Shown piece after piece: positions 5,883 through 13,869 of a DNA stretch of 17,359 bases. The stretch's first letter is position 1. Each line of letters starts with the position of its first letter. The translations under genes were made by a program, and so were the position numbers. The stretch comes from an uncultured Clostridia bacterium (lineage in GTDB: Bacteria > Bacillota > Clostridia > UMGS1883), in contig CANQKL010000015.1 of the NCBI GenBank assembly GCA_947624455.1, forward strand, positions 1-17,359, in the 5' to 3' direction. Under the pieces are notes generated by a model. It was not told the DNA's origin and did not search any database. It saw only the letters and a list, made by a program, of their open reading frames with translations.

Positions 5883-8033
5883 TCACTTTACGTCCTTCAT
5901 GGTCAGGGATATGCGCTTAGTTTTGGGATCGACCGACAAAACCTTCACCTTGACTACGTCGCCCACGCTGAGTACCTCGGTTGGGTGGCGGATATAGCGG
6001 TTAGCAATTTGGGATATGTGGACCAGTCCGTCCTGATGGACGCCGATATCCACAAAAGCCCCGAAATCAATGACATTGCGAACCGTGCCGTCCATGACCA
6101 TTCCCTCCTTCAATTCCTCCAACGAGAGGCAGCCGCTGCGCAGCAGAGGACCCGGCAGCTCGTCGCGGGGGTCGCGGCCCGGCTTTTGCAGAGCGGAAAT
6201 GATGTCGTTCAAGGTCGGCAGACCTATGCCCAGGCTTTCGCAGAGCCGCGAACGGTCAAGATCAGCCGCCCGCCGGGCAATGTCGCCAAAGGCTCCGCTC
6301 CTCTTTTCGTCCTCGGTATAGCCGCAGCGGTCGATCAAGGCCCGCGCGGCGTCATAGCTTTCGGGATGGACGGAGGTGTTGTCCAAAAACTCCTTGCCGC
6401 CGCTGATTCGCATAAAGCCCGCGCACTGGACGAAGGCCTTGCTACCCAGCTTAGACACCTTCAAAAGCTCCCTGCGGCCAGAGAAGCTGCCGTTTGTCTC
6501 CCTGTAATCCACTATATTTTTCGCCACGGCGGAGCTGATACCGGACACATAGCCTAACAGCGAGGCCGAAGCCGTATTGAGGTCTACGCCCACGCTGTTC
6601 ACGCAGTCCTCCACCACCGCCCCCAAAGCGGCGCTGAGCTGCTTTTGGTTGCAGTCGTGCTGGTACTGTCCCACACCGATGGACTTTGGGTCGATCTTCA
6701 CCAGCTCGGCTAAAGGGTCCTGAAGCCGGCGGGCAATGGAGACCGCGCTCCTAAGGGAAACGTCGTAATCCGGAAACTCCTCCGCCGCCAGCTTGCTGGC
6801 GCTGTACACCGAGGCTCCCGCCTCGCTGACCACCATGTATTGAACCTTGCGGGGAAGTTCGGAAATGACCTGCGCCACAAACTCCTCGCTTTCGCCGGTG
6901 GCGGTACCGTTGCCAATGGATACAAGGGTCACTTGATGCTTTTCTATCAGCCGCTTGAGCTGAACCTTGGCCTTGGCCTTGTCGTGGTGTTCCAGAGTGA
7001 AGTATCCCACCCCCGTTTCCAGCACCCGCCCGGTGCTGTCCACCACGGCCAGCTTACAGCCGGTGCGGTAGCCGGGATCAACCCCCAGCACCACATGGCC
7101 CTTGACCGGCGGCGTAAGGAGCAGGTTTTTCAGGTTTAGGCCAAACAGAGAAATGGCCCCTTTCTCGGCCCTCTCTGTGAGGAGGGCGCGAATCTCATTT
7201 TCTATGGAGGGAGCGATGAGACGCTTATAGCTGTCCTCATAACTCTCGATCACCAGATCCGTCAAGGGGCCGGTCCCCTTAACCAACTGACGGCGGAGGT
7301 AGCCGTAAACCGGCTCCTCATCCATATCTATCTTAACGGTCAGGGCGTTTTCCTTCTCGCCCCGGTTGAGGGCCATTACGCGGTGATCGGCGGCCCGGTT
7401 CACCGGCTCGCTGAATTCGGCGTACATGGCGTAGGTGGGATTCTCCTCCTTGCCGGTTCGGCTGACCAGCCGTCCGGCGGAGTAGGTCAGCCGTCGAATC
7501 TCCTTGCGGAAGTCGGCATTGTCGCTGACGTCCTCCGCGATGATGTCTTTCGCGCCGTCGATAGCGGCCTGGGGACTGTCAACCCCCTTCTCGGGGTCAA
7601 CATACTTTTCCGCCTCGGCGAAGATGTCGCCCTTGGATTCCTGGGCCAGTATCAGCTCCGCCAGAGGGGCGAGTCCCCGCTCCCGGGCCACGGAAGCCCG
7701 AGTCCGGCGCTTGGGCCGGTAGGGGCGGTAAATATCGTCCAGCTCGGTGAGGGTCCTTGCGGCGTTAACGGCCGCCGTTATCCCGTCGGTCAGCTTGCCC
7801 TGCTCGTCAATGAGCCTGACGACCTCCTCCCGCCGGGCTTGAAGATTCCGCAGGGCCTCCAGCCGCTCGGCAAATTCTCTCAGCCGCTGGTCGTCCATTT
7901 CCCCGTGCTGCTCCTTGCGGTAGCGGGCAATGAAGGGGATGGTGTTACCCTCGTCCAGCAGCTTTACGATATTTTCGCCGTAATCCGGCCGGACGTCCAG
8001 CTCGGCGCAGAGCTGTTTAAGAATGTTGTCCAT
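5883..8033 (-). CDS. tex: Tex family RNA-binding transcription accessory protein
   Basis: Cytosolic nucleic-acid-binding protein related to eukaryotic Spt6; Tex affects transcription and, in some species, toxin expression. The 716 residues follow the family's order: an N-terminal helical Tex region with PFIARYRKEQHGEMDDQ-type signature at about 33-50; an RNase H-like YqgF domain with GVDPGYRTGCKLAVVD at about 320; a helix-hairpin-helix region (VDLNTASASLLGYVSGIS) near 490-550; and a C-terminal S1 RNA-binding domain at 644-716 (GMVMDGTVRNVIDFGAFVDI). It ends directly after the S1 fold, without the tail some Tex proteins have. AAAGGTGAG precedes the ATG. It lies 21 bases after mgsA. Confidence 0.96.
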   Translation of the reverse strand: MDNILKQLCAELDVRPDYGENIVKLLDEGNTIPFIARYRKEQHGEMDDQRLREFAERLEALRNLQARREEVVRLIDEQGKLTDGITAAVNAARTLTELDDIYRPYRPKRRTRASVARERGLAPLAELILAQESKGDIFAEAEKYVDPEKGVDSPQAAIDGAKDIIAEDVSDNADFRKEIRRLTYSAGRLVSRTGKEENPTYAMYAEFSEPVNRAADHRVMALNRGEKENALTVKIDMDEEPVYGYLRRQLVKGTGPLTDLVIESYEDSYKRLIAPSIENEIRALLTERAEKGAISLFGLNLKNLLLTPPVKGHVVLGVDPGYRTGCKLAVVDSTGRVLETGVGYFTLEHHDKAKAKVQLKRLIEKHQVTLVSIGNGTATGESEEFVAQVISELPRKVQYMVVSEAGASVYSASKLAAEEFPDYDVSLRSAVSIARRLQDPLAELVKIDPKSIGVGQYQHDCNQKQLSAALGAVVEDCVNSVGVDLNTASASLLGYVSGISSAVAKNIVDYRETNGSFSGRRELLKVSKLGSKAFVQCAGFMRISGGKEFLDNTSVHPESYDAARALIDRCGYTEDEKRSGAFGDIARRAADLDRSRLCESLGIGLPTLNDIISALQKPGRDPRDELPGPLLRSGCLSLEELKEGMVMDGTVRNVIDFGAFVDIGVHQDGLVHISQIANRYIRHPTEVLSVGDVVKVKVLSVDPKTKRISLTMKDVK

Positions 8034-8054
8034 GATCTCACCTTTTTTGCGGGA

Positions 8055-8465
8055 TTATTTCTTGTTTTTGGGGTTGACTATATCGCGCCAGGCCAGGTCG
8101 CCGCGCTCCAGTCCCCGCACCAGCACTTCGGCGGTAGCGGAGTTGGTGGCCAGGGGGATATTGTGTACGTCACACAGGCGGAACAGCGCGTTGACATCCG
8201 GCTCGTGGGGCTGGGCGGTCAGCGGATCCCGGAAGAACAGCACCAGGTCGATTTCGTCATAGGCTATCCTCGCCCCTATCTGTTGGTCGCCGCCCTGGGG
8301 GCCGGAAAGGAACCGGTGAACTTTAAGGCCGGTGGCCTCGGTCACAAGTCCTCCGGTAGTGCCGGTGGCGCAGAGGCTGTGTTTTTCAAGGATTCCTTTG
8401 TACGCGATGCAAAACTGAACCATCAGTTCCTTTTTTTGGTCGTGTGCGATGAGCGCTATATTCAT
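8055..8465 (-). CDS. mgsA: Methylglyoxal synthase
   Basis: Converts dihydroxyacetone phosphate to methylglyoxal and phosphate, a bypass that relieves sugar-phosphate build-up when phosphate is low. The 136 residues contain the full catalytic set: AHD at 7-9, the phosphate loop ATGTTGGL at 33-40, SGPQGGDQQ at 54-62 with catalytic D60 (E. coli D71), and PHEPD at 86-90 with H87 and D90 (E. coli H98 and D101). AGGAGG stands eight bases before the ATG. It is shorter than the E. coli enzyme because it lacks the N-terminal extension, as in other Firmicutes. mgsA next to the mre/min genes is a known clostridial arrangement. Confidence 0.96.
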   Translation of the reverse strand: MNIALIAHDQKKELMVQFCIAYKGILEKHSLCATGTTGGLVTEATGLKVHRFLSGPQGGDQQIGARIAYDEIDLVLFFRDPLTAQPHEPDVNALFRLCDVHNIPLATNSATAEVLVRGLERGDLAWRDIVNPKNKK

Positions 8466-8509
8466 AAATTTTTCCTCCTGAAATTATGTCCGGCGTAATG
8501 ATGTATGTG

Positions 8510-8540
8510 CGCGGGGACGGCCCGAAGGGCTTCCCCCGCG
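8510..8540 (-). other. Bulged hairpin in the mgsA leader
   Basis: Outer arms CGCGGGG / CCCCGCG (7 bp) and inner arms GCCC / GGGC (4 bp) stack with a symmetric three-base internal loop and a three-base tip. It fills most of the 89-base gap between the minD stop and the mgsA ribosome binding site. There is no U-run, so it is more likely an RNA-stability or processing element than a terminator. Confidence 0.55.
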
Positions 8541-8554
8541 GGGTTCGCGGCGGT

Positions 8555-9340
8555 TCAAGCTCTTTCAAACAGCCGCTGGAATATATATTTTCTCTCTCTG
8601 AAATTTATAAGCGGGACTTCCTCGCCCAGCAGTCTGGCGGCCATGTTGCGGTAAGCCTGGCCCGCCTGGCTCTGAGAGTCGTTGGCCGCCAGCTCGATAG
8701 AATTGGCCGCGACGATTATCCTCTCGTCCTCGGGAACCGCGCCCAACAGATCTATGGACAGATAGCCGAGCACGTCCTCGACCCCGGGCATAAGGCCCTT
8801 GCGTATAAGCTTGGGGCGCAGACGGTTGATGATGAGCCGCATTTTTGTAAGCTCACGCTTTTCTAGCAGCGCAATCACGCGATCCGCGTCCCTGATGCAG
8901 CTCAGCTCGGGAACGGTGACGATAATGGCTTCGTCCGCGCCGGCAACGGCGTTTTCAAAGCCCTGCTCTATGCCGGCGGGGCAGTCGATGAGGATGTAGT
9001 CGAAATCCGGTTTTATCCGGCGCAGCAGCGTTCTCATCTGGGTCTTGGTAACGGCGGTCTTTTCTCTGGTTTGGGAGGTGGGCAGCAAGCTCAATCCCTC
9101 TATTGTGCGGTGGCGAAGAAGGGCCTTTTTGCAGTCGCACTCCTCCCGCACCACGTCCACAAGGTCGTAGACGATGCCGCTCTCCATGCCCATGGCTATA
9201 TCCAGATTCCTCAGCCCTGTGTCCCCGTCGATGAGAAGCACATTTTTCCCCTTCATCGCCAACGCGGCCCCAAGGTTGGCTGTGGCGGTGGTTTTGCCTA
9301 CGCCGCCCTTGCCGCTGGTCACAACTATTACCGATCCCAT
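8555..9340 (-). CDS. minD: Septum site-determining ATPase MinD
   Basis: Membrane-cycling ParA/MinD-type ATPase that positions division-site inhibitors. From the ATG at 9340 it has 261 residues: deviant Walker A GKGGVGKTT at 10-18, DGDTGLRNLD at 38-47, DCPAGIE at 119-125, and a C-terminal amphipathic segment (ERKYIFQRLFERA) fitting the membrane-targeting helix. The frame is open 44 codons further upstream, but that stretch runs into the end of mrdA and the strong GGAGGTGAG site lies directly before 9340. No minC or minE is adjacent, so its partner is elsewhere or different. MinD rather than FlhG or ParA is supported by the tail and context. Confidence 0.93.
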   Translation of the reverse strand: MGSVIVVTSGKGGVGKTTATANLGAALAMKGKNVLLIDGDTGLRNLDIAMGMESGIVYDLVDVVREECDCKKALLRHRTIEGLSLLPTSQTREKTAVTKTQMRTLLRRIKPDFDYILIDCPAGIEQGFENAVAGADEAIIVTVPELSCIRDADRVIALLEKRELTKMRLIINRLRPKLIRKGLMPGVEDVLGYLSIDLLGAVPEDERIIVAANSIELAANDSQSQAGQAYRNMAARLLGEEVPLINFRERKYIFQRLFERA

Positions 9341-9407
9341 ATCCTCACCTCCGCGGGCCTCTCCTCGCCCGCCGTATATAATCCCATCCTCAGTTACCTC
9401 CGCCTCC

Positions 9408-11453
9408 CTATGGGAGCAGGGTATTGGGTCTGTAACTTTCCGTTTCCTGTTCGTCGCTGAAATACTTGTCAATGATCGCCCTCACCACCGGGGCCACGGC
9501 GCTGCCGCCGCCAGCCTTCTCCAGCACGCAGGCCACCGCTATCTGCGGATTGTCATAGGGAGCGTAGGCGATATATACGCCGTTGGTGAGGGTATCGGTT
9601 ATTTGGGCGCTGCCCGTCTTGGCCGCAACCGCCACCTTACAGCCCTCGAAGGCCGCGCTGGCGGTTCCGCTGGTGACTACCATCCTCATTCCCTCGGTCA
9701 CAGCCTTATACGCCTCGGGCGACATTTCAATCCGGGACAGCTCCTCCTTTCGGGTAACTATCTCCTCCTGAGTGTCGCTGCCCTGGATGCTTTTGACCAG
9801 ATGCGTCTTGTAACGTATGCCGCCGTTGGCAATGGCCGCCGTGTAGGAGGCAAGCTGTATCGGGGTCACAAGAGTGTCGCACTGACCGATGGCCGCCTGC
9901 AGCACATCTCCGGGCTGCCAGACGCCGCCCCGCTTTTCCCGGTTTTGGGGGCTGGAAATACTGCCGCTACTCTCCTCGGACTCAAGCTCGATGCCGGTCT
10001 TGCTGCCAAAACCGAACTTGCGGGCGTATTCCGCCAGAGAGTCGATGCCCAGTCGGCGGCCCGTCTCGTAAAAGAACACGTTGCAGGAGTCCCTTATGGC
10101 CTCGCTGACGTTTTCGCTGCCATGGGTGTCGCCACTCTGGTTATAGAGCCAGCAGCCGGGCTGGTAATCCTTGTAGTAGGTGTACTTTCCTGTGTCAACT
10201 ATCTCCTCGTCCACGGTTATCGCTCCCTTTTGCAGGGCCGCGAAGGCCGTGCAGGGCTTAAAGGTGGAGCCTGGAGTATATGTTCCCATGATCGCCCGGT
10301 TGATCAGGGGCCGCGCGGGATCCTCAAGCAGATAGGAGTAGGAGCTGTTGAAGTCCTTTATGTCATACGTGGGATAGGACGCCATAGCCAGTACGTCCCC
10401 ATTGTTCACATCCAGAACCACCGCCGCTCCAGCGTCGCAGGAGGCGCCGCCCTCGTCGCTGCCCGCGTTTTCAGCGATAGACGTTATGGTATCGCGAAGG
10501 GCCTCCTCGCAGGTTTTTTGCAGTTCCAGGTCAATGGTGAGAGTCACATTGCGCCCATTTACCGCCGGTGACTCCACCGATGAGCCTATGCTGCCGCCGC
10601 CAGCGGTCTGATCCACCGCGCTGCGTCCGTTAGTGCCTCGAAGGTAGGACTCCAGGTACTGCTCCAGGCCCTGCTTGCCGACCATGGAATTTATGGTATA
10701 GCCCTCGTCCTTCTTCTCCTCGTATTCCTCCCGGCTGATATTGCCTATGCGGCCAAGCACATGAGTGGCGATGCCCGGCGCGGCGTAATCCCGCACGGGC
10801 TGAACCACCACGCTGACCCCGCTAAAGCTGGCGGACTGCTCCTTTATGGCGGTTATAACGTCAATGCTAACGTCCGTTCCAAAGGAGTAGGGCGCGCCGG
10901 AGGAAAGTCCGCGATCCTCTATATCCAGCCGAACGGCGGCGATATCGGCCAGCTCCTGACCGGAATAGCCCTCAAGGCCGTATTTCTTTGTCAGGAAGGT
11001 TATGGCCCCCGAAGCGTCCGTTCTTGGGTCAAGACCCAGCCGCTCCTTCCACTGTTCCTCCGCCGCAAGCCGTTCCTCGGCGGTAGCTCCGTCGGCGTCA
11101 AAGACCCAGCCGCCGGAACGGTACTCCAAAGGCATCTCGGCATTTATAGGCTCAGACCAGTGGTTAAAGATCAGGCACAGGTTGCTTATGAGCTTATTCA
11201 GTTCTTCGTCGCTCCGGCCCCGCTTGTACTGGATCTGAACGGAATATCCGCTGCGGTTAGTGACGATGTCCCGGCCGTAACGGTCGTAAAACTCGCCCCG
11301 GGGCGCCTCCAGCACAACGCTGCGGGTAGTGCGCCGGTCGCTGCGTTCCCGGTAATCCGCGCCGTCCACGAGCTGGATCTTGATAAGGCCGCAGAATATC
11401 AGTGCCGCGCAGAGGGCGAGTATCACTCTCGCCGCAAAAAATCGCTTATACAC
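9408..11453 (-). CDS. mrdA: Penicillin-binding protein 2 (elongation transpeptidase)
   Basis: Class B PBP that cross-links peptidoglycan in the elongasome. The 681 residues have an N-terminal membrane anchor at about 7-25, a pedestal/dimerization domain beginning with RTTRSVVLEAPRGEFYDRYG, and a C-terminal transpeptidase domain. Catalytic motifs are all present: STFK at 396-399 with the acylated S396, SCN at 456-458 and KTGS at 612-615. An insertion around 95-175 lengthens the pedestal, as is common in Gram-positive homologues. The GTG start at 11453 has GGAGG eight bases upstream and overlaps the end of mreD by 8 bases, implying coupled translation. Confidence 0.95.
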   Translation of the reverse strand: MYKRFFAARVILALCAALIFCGLIKIQLVDGADYRERSDRRTTRSVVLEAPRGEFYDRYGRDIVTNRSGYSVQIQYKRGRSDEELNKLISNLCLIFNHWSEPINAEMPLEYRSGGWVFDADGATAEERLAAEEQWKERLGLDPRTDASGAITFLTKKYGLEGYSGQELADIAAVRLDIEDRGLSSGAPYSFGTDVSIDVITAIKEQSASFSGVSVVVQPVRDYAAPGIATHVLGRIGNISREEYEEKKDEGYTINSMVGKQGLEQYLESYLRGTNGRSAVDQTAGGGSIGSSVESPAVNGRNVTLTIDLELQKTCEEALRDTITSIAENAGSDEGGASCDAGAAVVLDVNNGDVLAMASYPTYDIKDFNSSYSYLLEDPARPLINRAIMGTYTPGSTFKPCTAFAALQKGAITVDEEIVDTGKYTYYKDYQPGCWLYNQSGDTHGSENVSEAIRDSCNVFFYETGRRLGIDSLAEYARKFGFGSKTGIELESEESSGSISSPQNREKRGGVWQPGDVLQAAIGQCDTLVTPIQLASYTAAIANGGIRYKTHLVKSIQGSDTQEEIVTRKEELSRIEMSPEAYKAVTEGMRMVVTSGTASAAFEGCKVAVAAKTGSAQITDTLTNGVYIAYAPYDNPQIAVACVLEKAGGGSAVAPVVRAIIDKYFSDEQETESYRPNTLLP

Positions 11454-11940
11454 GGCCTCTCCTCCCTCGCGTCAGTTTTTCCGCCGCCCAGAGCAGGGGC
11501 AGGGAGACTATCATATTTATGGTAGCCGTCACCGCCGCCGTCAGCAGCCAGCGTCCCACGGGGATGCTGCCGCCGGGTACCGCCGCCGAAAAAAGGCCGT
11601 AGGCGATGTAGTACAAAAAGGTGAACGGCCACATATAGAGAGCCATAAAGGCGGGTGAATTGTTGATTTTTTCGCTTGCGACGATCTTTACCGCCACAGC
11701 CAGGTACATACACAGCAGCAGTTGGATGCCGAAGCCCCGGCCCGCCAAGCCGTCCATGAGCAGCCCCAACGCCCCGCCGTAAGCGGCGGCCGCGGCGGGC
11801 TTGGAAAAATAGCTCACGCCCACAAGGGCCAGCACACAGAGGTTAGCCGTGAAGGAAAACACCGAAAGCCGCTGTACCAGACTGTACTGGAGGAGCAAGG
11901 CGGCCAACAGCAGGGCGGGGATCGTTATTTTTTTAGCCAT
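11446..11940 (-). CDS. mreD: Rod shape-determining protein MreD
   Basis: Integral membrane component of the MreBCD elongation complex. From ATG 11940 the protein has 164 residues, starts MAKKITIPALLLAALLLQYS and has about five hydrophobic helices, the usual MreD size and topology. An upstream TTG at 11961 is possible, but AGGAGT is placed for the 11940 ATG. Sequence conservation in MreD is low, so the call leans on topology and its position between mreC and mrdA, with which it overlaps. Confidence 0.9.
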   Translation of the reverse strand: MAKKITIPALLLAALLLQYSLVQRLSVFSFTANLCVLALVGVSYFSKPAAAAAYGGALGLLMDGLAGRGFGIQLLLCMYLAVAVKIVASEKINNSPAFMALYMWPFTFLYYIAYGLFSAAVPGGSIPVGRWLLTAAVTATINMIVSLPLLWAAEKLTRGRRGRV

Positions 11941-11964
11941 GGGACTCACTCCTATGCGCAAAAA

Positions 11965-12780
11965 TCACTTTTGTACGGACACCAAAACCTCCGTGACCCT
12001 GCCCGGATCCACGGCTGTCTCTATCTGACATTCCAGCGTAAGACCGTCGGCGGCCTCGCTGATAGAGATAACGCGGCCTATTGTCAAGCCCTTGGGGAAA
12101 ATGCCGCCGGTGCCGGAGGTTTCAATGACGTCGCCCTCGATAATGCGGGCGTTCTTATCCAGATAATTCAAGGCGCACTTGCCCTCGGGCGTGAGGCCGC
12201 TCCTGCCCTCCGCCAGACCTATATCGTTGGTGCGGCCGCAGATCGCGCCCACCGAGGATTCCACGTCGGTGATAGCCTTTACCTTGGCGTAGTCCACCCC
12301 GACCTCAAAGACGCTGCCCACCAGGCCCTCGGGTACGGTCACAACAGAGTTCACCTTAACTCCGGCGGCGGAGCCTTTGTCAATGACGAGAGTCTCGTAC
12401 CAATCGCCGCTGTCGTAGGAGATCACGTTCGCGCCGGTGTATTCCGGCCCCTCTCTCAGGTCCTTCATGTCCAGAAGGGCGCGGAGACGCTGATTCTCAT
12501 TTCGGTACGCCTCGATATTTATGCTCTCCTGCTCAAGGCGGGCCACCTGCTCCCGAAGCTGCTGATTTTCAGCCTTATACGCTCCGGCGTTGGCCAGACG
12601 GTCCACAAAGTCGCCCACCGCGCCCAGCGAACCCACCGCCTTTTGAAGCGGGGTTATCACCGAACCCACCGCCGAATTTAGAATATCCACCTTCGTCACG
12701 GCGGCGGCTGACATGATGCCCAGCGCCGCGCCGGTGATGACAATGAGGACTATCCACATTTTTTTAGTAATTTTTTTCAA
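11965..12780 (-). CDS. mreC: Rod shape-determining protein MreC
   Basis: Single-pass membrane protein that forms an extracellular scaffold activating PBP2. The 271 residues show an N-terminal helix at about 8-28, a coiled coil at about 70-107 (ENQQLREQVARLEQES and ENQRLRALLDMK), and the C-terminal beta-barrel pair, with the typical GLVGSVFEVGVDYAKVKAITD and SGTGGIFPKGLTIGRV segments. It appears to start at TTG 12780, with GGGAG about 10 bases upstream; a later ATG (12759) would cut into the basic N-terminus and lacks a site. Neither mreB nor radC stands upstream, where many Firmicutes have them. Confidence 0.95.
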   Translation of the reverse strand: MKKITKKMWIVLIVITGAALGIMSAAAVTKVDILNSAVGSVITPLQKAVGSLGAVGDFVDRLANAGAYKAENQQLREQVARLEQESINIEAYRNENQRLRALLDMKDLREGPEYTGANVISYDSGDWYETLVIDKGSAAGVKVNSVVTVPEGLVGSVFEVGVDYAKVKAITDVESSVGAICGRTNDIGLAEGRSGLTPEGKCALNYLDKNARIIEGDVIETSGTGGIFPKGLTIGRVISISEAADGLTLECQIETAVDPGRVTEVLVSVQK

Positions 12781-12815
12781 AGTCTATCAGCTCCCGCCGG
12801 TTTTGCTCAGTAAGT

Positions 12816-12852
12816 AAACGCCGCTTCGGCCCCATATTGGCAAGGGGCGTTT
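12816..12852 (-). other. Imperfect hairpin between maf and mreC
   Basis: AAACGCC (12816-12822) and GGCGTTT (12846-12852) form a 7-bp base; CTT/AAG and GCC/GGC extend it inward with one mismatch and a small bulge. It lies in the 80-base gap after the maf stop. The downstream side on the minus strand reads ACTTACTG, not a U-run, so partial attenuation is only a guess. Confidence 0.4.
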
Positions 12853-12860
12853 CACTCGGG

Positions 12861-13451
12861 TCAGCGTTTACAAAGTAGGTCGATGTCAAATTCCCGCTTC
12901 AGCATCCGGCCCAAAGCGCAGACCGGCAGACCCACCACGTTGAAATAGTCGCCGTCCACGCTCTTGATGAGGAGGCTGCCAAGCTGCTGGATGCCATAGG
13001 CTCCGGCCTTGTCCATAGGTTCTCCGCTGGAGACGTAGGCCGAAATATCGGTCTCGTCCAGTTCCCGAAAGCGGACGGCGGTGGACTCGCTTATGGCCGC
13101 GGCCTCCATATTTGTGGTTCGGACGGCGGCGCAGCCGGTAAACACAGTGTGTTCCCTGCCGGAAAGAGTTCGGAGCATTTTCGCCGCCTCCTCCTGGGAG
13201 GAGGGCTTTCCCAAAATTTTGCCGTCAATATAAACGCAGGTGTCGGCCCCGATGACCAGGCAATCCCTTCCGGCCCACTTTTTGGCCACGCACAGGGCCT
13301 TGAGCATGGCAAGTCTTGTGACCATGTCCCTTGGATCGTCGGTTTTTACCTGGGATTCGTCTATGTTGGCGGGGGTGACCTTGGGGCTGAGTCCTATGTT
13401 CCTCAAAAGCTCCGCCCGCCGGGGCGATTGCGACGCCAGAATATATAGCAT
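12861..13451 (-). CDS. maf: Maf-family nucleoside triphosphate pyrophosphatase
   Basis: Hydrolyses non-canonical or excess dTTP/UTP-type nucleotides to monophosphates; historically linked to septum formation. The 196 residues carry the family motifs: LASQSPRRAELL near the N-terminus (phosphate binding), GADTCVYIDG at about 68-77 with the catalytic acidic residue, GKPSSQEEAAKMLRTLSG, and KAGAYGIQQLGSLLI followed by VDGDYFNVVGLP. The KAGAYGIQ segment fits the dTTP/UTP (YhdE) subgroup. AGAGGG precedes the ATG and a strong promoter stands about 50 bases upstream, so maf is the first gene of the minus-strand cell-shape run. Confidence 0.95.
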   Translation of the reverse strand: MLYILASQSPRRAELLRNIGLSPKVTPANIDESQVKTDDPRDMVTRLAMLKALCVAKKWAGRDCLVIGADTCVYIDGKILGKPSSQEEAAKMLRTLSGREHTVFTGCAAVRTTNMEAAAISESTAVRFRELDETDISAYVSSGEPMDKAGAYGIQQLGSLLIKSVDGDYFNVVGLPVCALGRMLKREFDIDLLCKR

Positions 13452-13506
13452 AAATACCCTCTCTATCTTGTTATTTACCTTTTTTACACGTACTTTCTAT
13501 AATAGC

Positions 13507-13536
13507 ATTATAACACAAACGCTTGTAGAAAATCAA
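13507..13536 (-). promoter_or_regulatory. Sigma-A-type promoter of maf and downstream genes
   Basis: On the minus strand, TTGATT (13531-13536) and TATAAT (13507-13512) are 18 bases apart, with an extended TGT directly before the -10 box. Transcription should start near 13500, leaving a leader of about 49 bases before maf. This probably drives the maf-mreCD-mrdA-minD run. Confidence 0.75.
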
Positions 13537-13608
13537 CAAATACCGCCCAATTTTTTCCTCTGAATTGTAAATTTTTTACGAACGCCTTTAAAAACAGGGC
13601 CGCCGCTT

Positions 13609-13632
13609 GCGTGTCGAAAAAGTTCGACACGC
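13609..13632. repeat. 10-bp perfect hairpin
   Basis: GCGTGTCGAA (13609-13618) and TTCGACACGC (13623-13632) pair around AAAG. It is the leftmost of the six in this spacer, two bases from the next. Confidence 0.75.
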
Positions 13633-13634
13633 TT

Positions 13635-13665
13635 CGCTGGGGAAACCCAAACGGTTTCCCCAGCG
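13635..13665. repeat. 13-bp perfect hairpin
   Basis: CGCTGGGGAAACC (13635-13647) and GGTTTCCCCAGCG (13653-13665) pair around CAAAC. Stable GC-rich stem, no U-run after it on either strand. Confidence 0.75.
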
Positions 13666-13698
13666 GCCACCCCTTCCGCGTCGGGCGCTTTCGCTTAC

Positions 13699-13722
13699 GA
13701 AAAATCAATAAATTGATTTTTC
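13699..13722. repeat. 11-bp perfect AT-rich hairpin
   Basis: GAAAAATCAAT (13699-13709) and ATTGATTTTTC (13712-13722) pair with only AA between them. An outer GTCGGG (13680-13685) / CCCGAC (13726-13731) pair can close a larger stem around it. Confidence 0.7.
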
Positions 13723-13737
13723 TATCCCGACTAAGGT

Positions 13738-13770
13738 ATGAAATTCCGGGTACACGCCCCGGAATTTCAT
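13738..13770. repeat. 13-bp perfect hairpin
   Basis: ATGAAATTCCGGG (13738-13750) and CCCGGAATTTCAT (13758-13770) pair around TACACGC. Confidence 0.75.
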
Positions 13771-13790
13771 GAATTCTATTTTCGTGGATT

Positions 13791-13817
13791 TAAAGTCTAT
13801 TTTTAAAATAGACTTTA
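13791..13817. repeat. 27-bp near-perfect palindrome
   Basis: TAAAGTCTATTTT (13791-13803) and AAAATAGACTTTA (13805-13817) are perfect complements separated by one base, so the DNA is almost a continuous palindrome. Confidence 0.75.
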
Positions 13818-13828
13818 TCAGTAGTCTG

Positions 13829-13861
13829 GGGGCCGTCCCTCGGTGGGAGAGGGACGGCCCC
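13829..13861 (-). terminator. 13-bp GC-rich hairpin, possible glnS terminator
   Basis: GGGGCCGTCCCTC (13829-13841) and GAGGGACGGCCCC (13849-13861) pair around GGTGGGA, nine bases after the glnS stop on the minus strand. The position and stability suggest that it ends the glnS transcript, but no U-run follows, so it may act as a 3' end stabilizer instead. Confidence 0.5.
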
Positions 13862-13869
13862 AACGTTTA

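Larger units (their letters stand above)
13452..13869. other. 418-bp gene-free spacer between glnS and maf
   Basis: The right part (13609-13861) is packed with six consecutive perfect inverted repeats of unrelated sequence, listed separately. The left part holds the maf promoter and an AT-rich leader. The one open frame across it (13508-13708, minus) runs through hairpins and the promoter and looks accidental. Confidence 0.7.

Noticed and set aside
7383..8498. Plus-strand open frame across tex and mgsA
   Set aside because: It spans two well-supported minus-strand genes and their gap, with no recognizable domain.
9341..9472. 44-residue N-terminal extension of MinD
   Set aside because: The upstream codons overlap the end of mrdA, lack homology to MinD, and the strong ribosome binding site is just before 9340.
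13508..13708. 66-codon minus-strand frame in the glnS-maf gap
   Set aside because: It covers the hairpins and the maf promoter, and has no ribosome binding site or domain.
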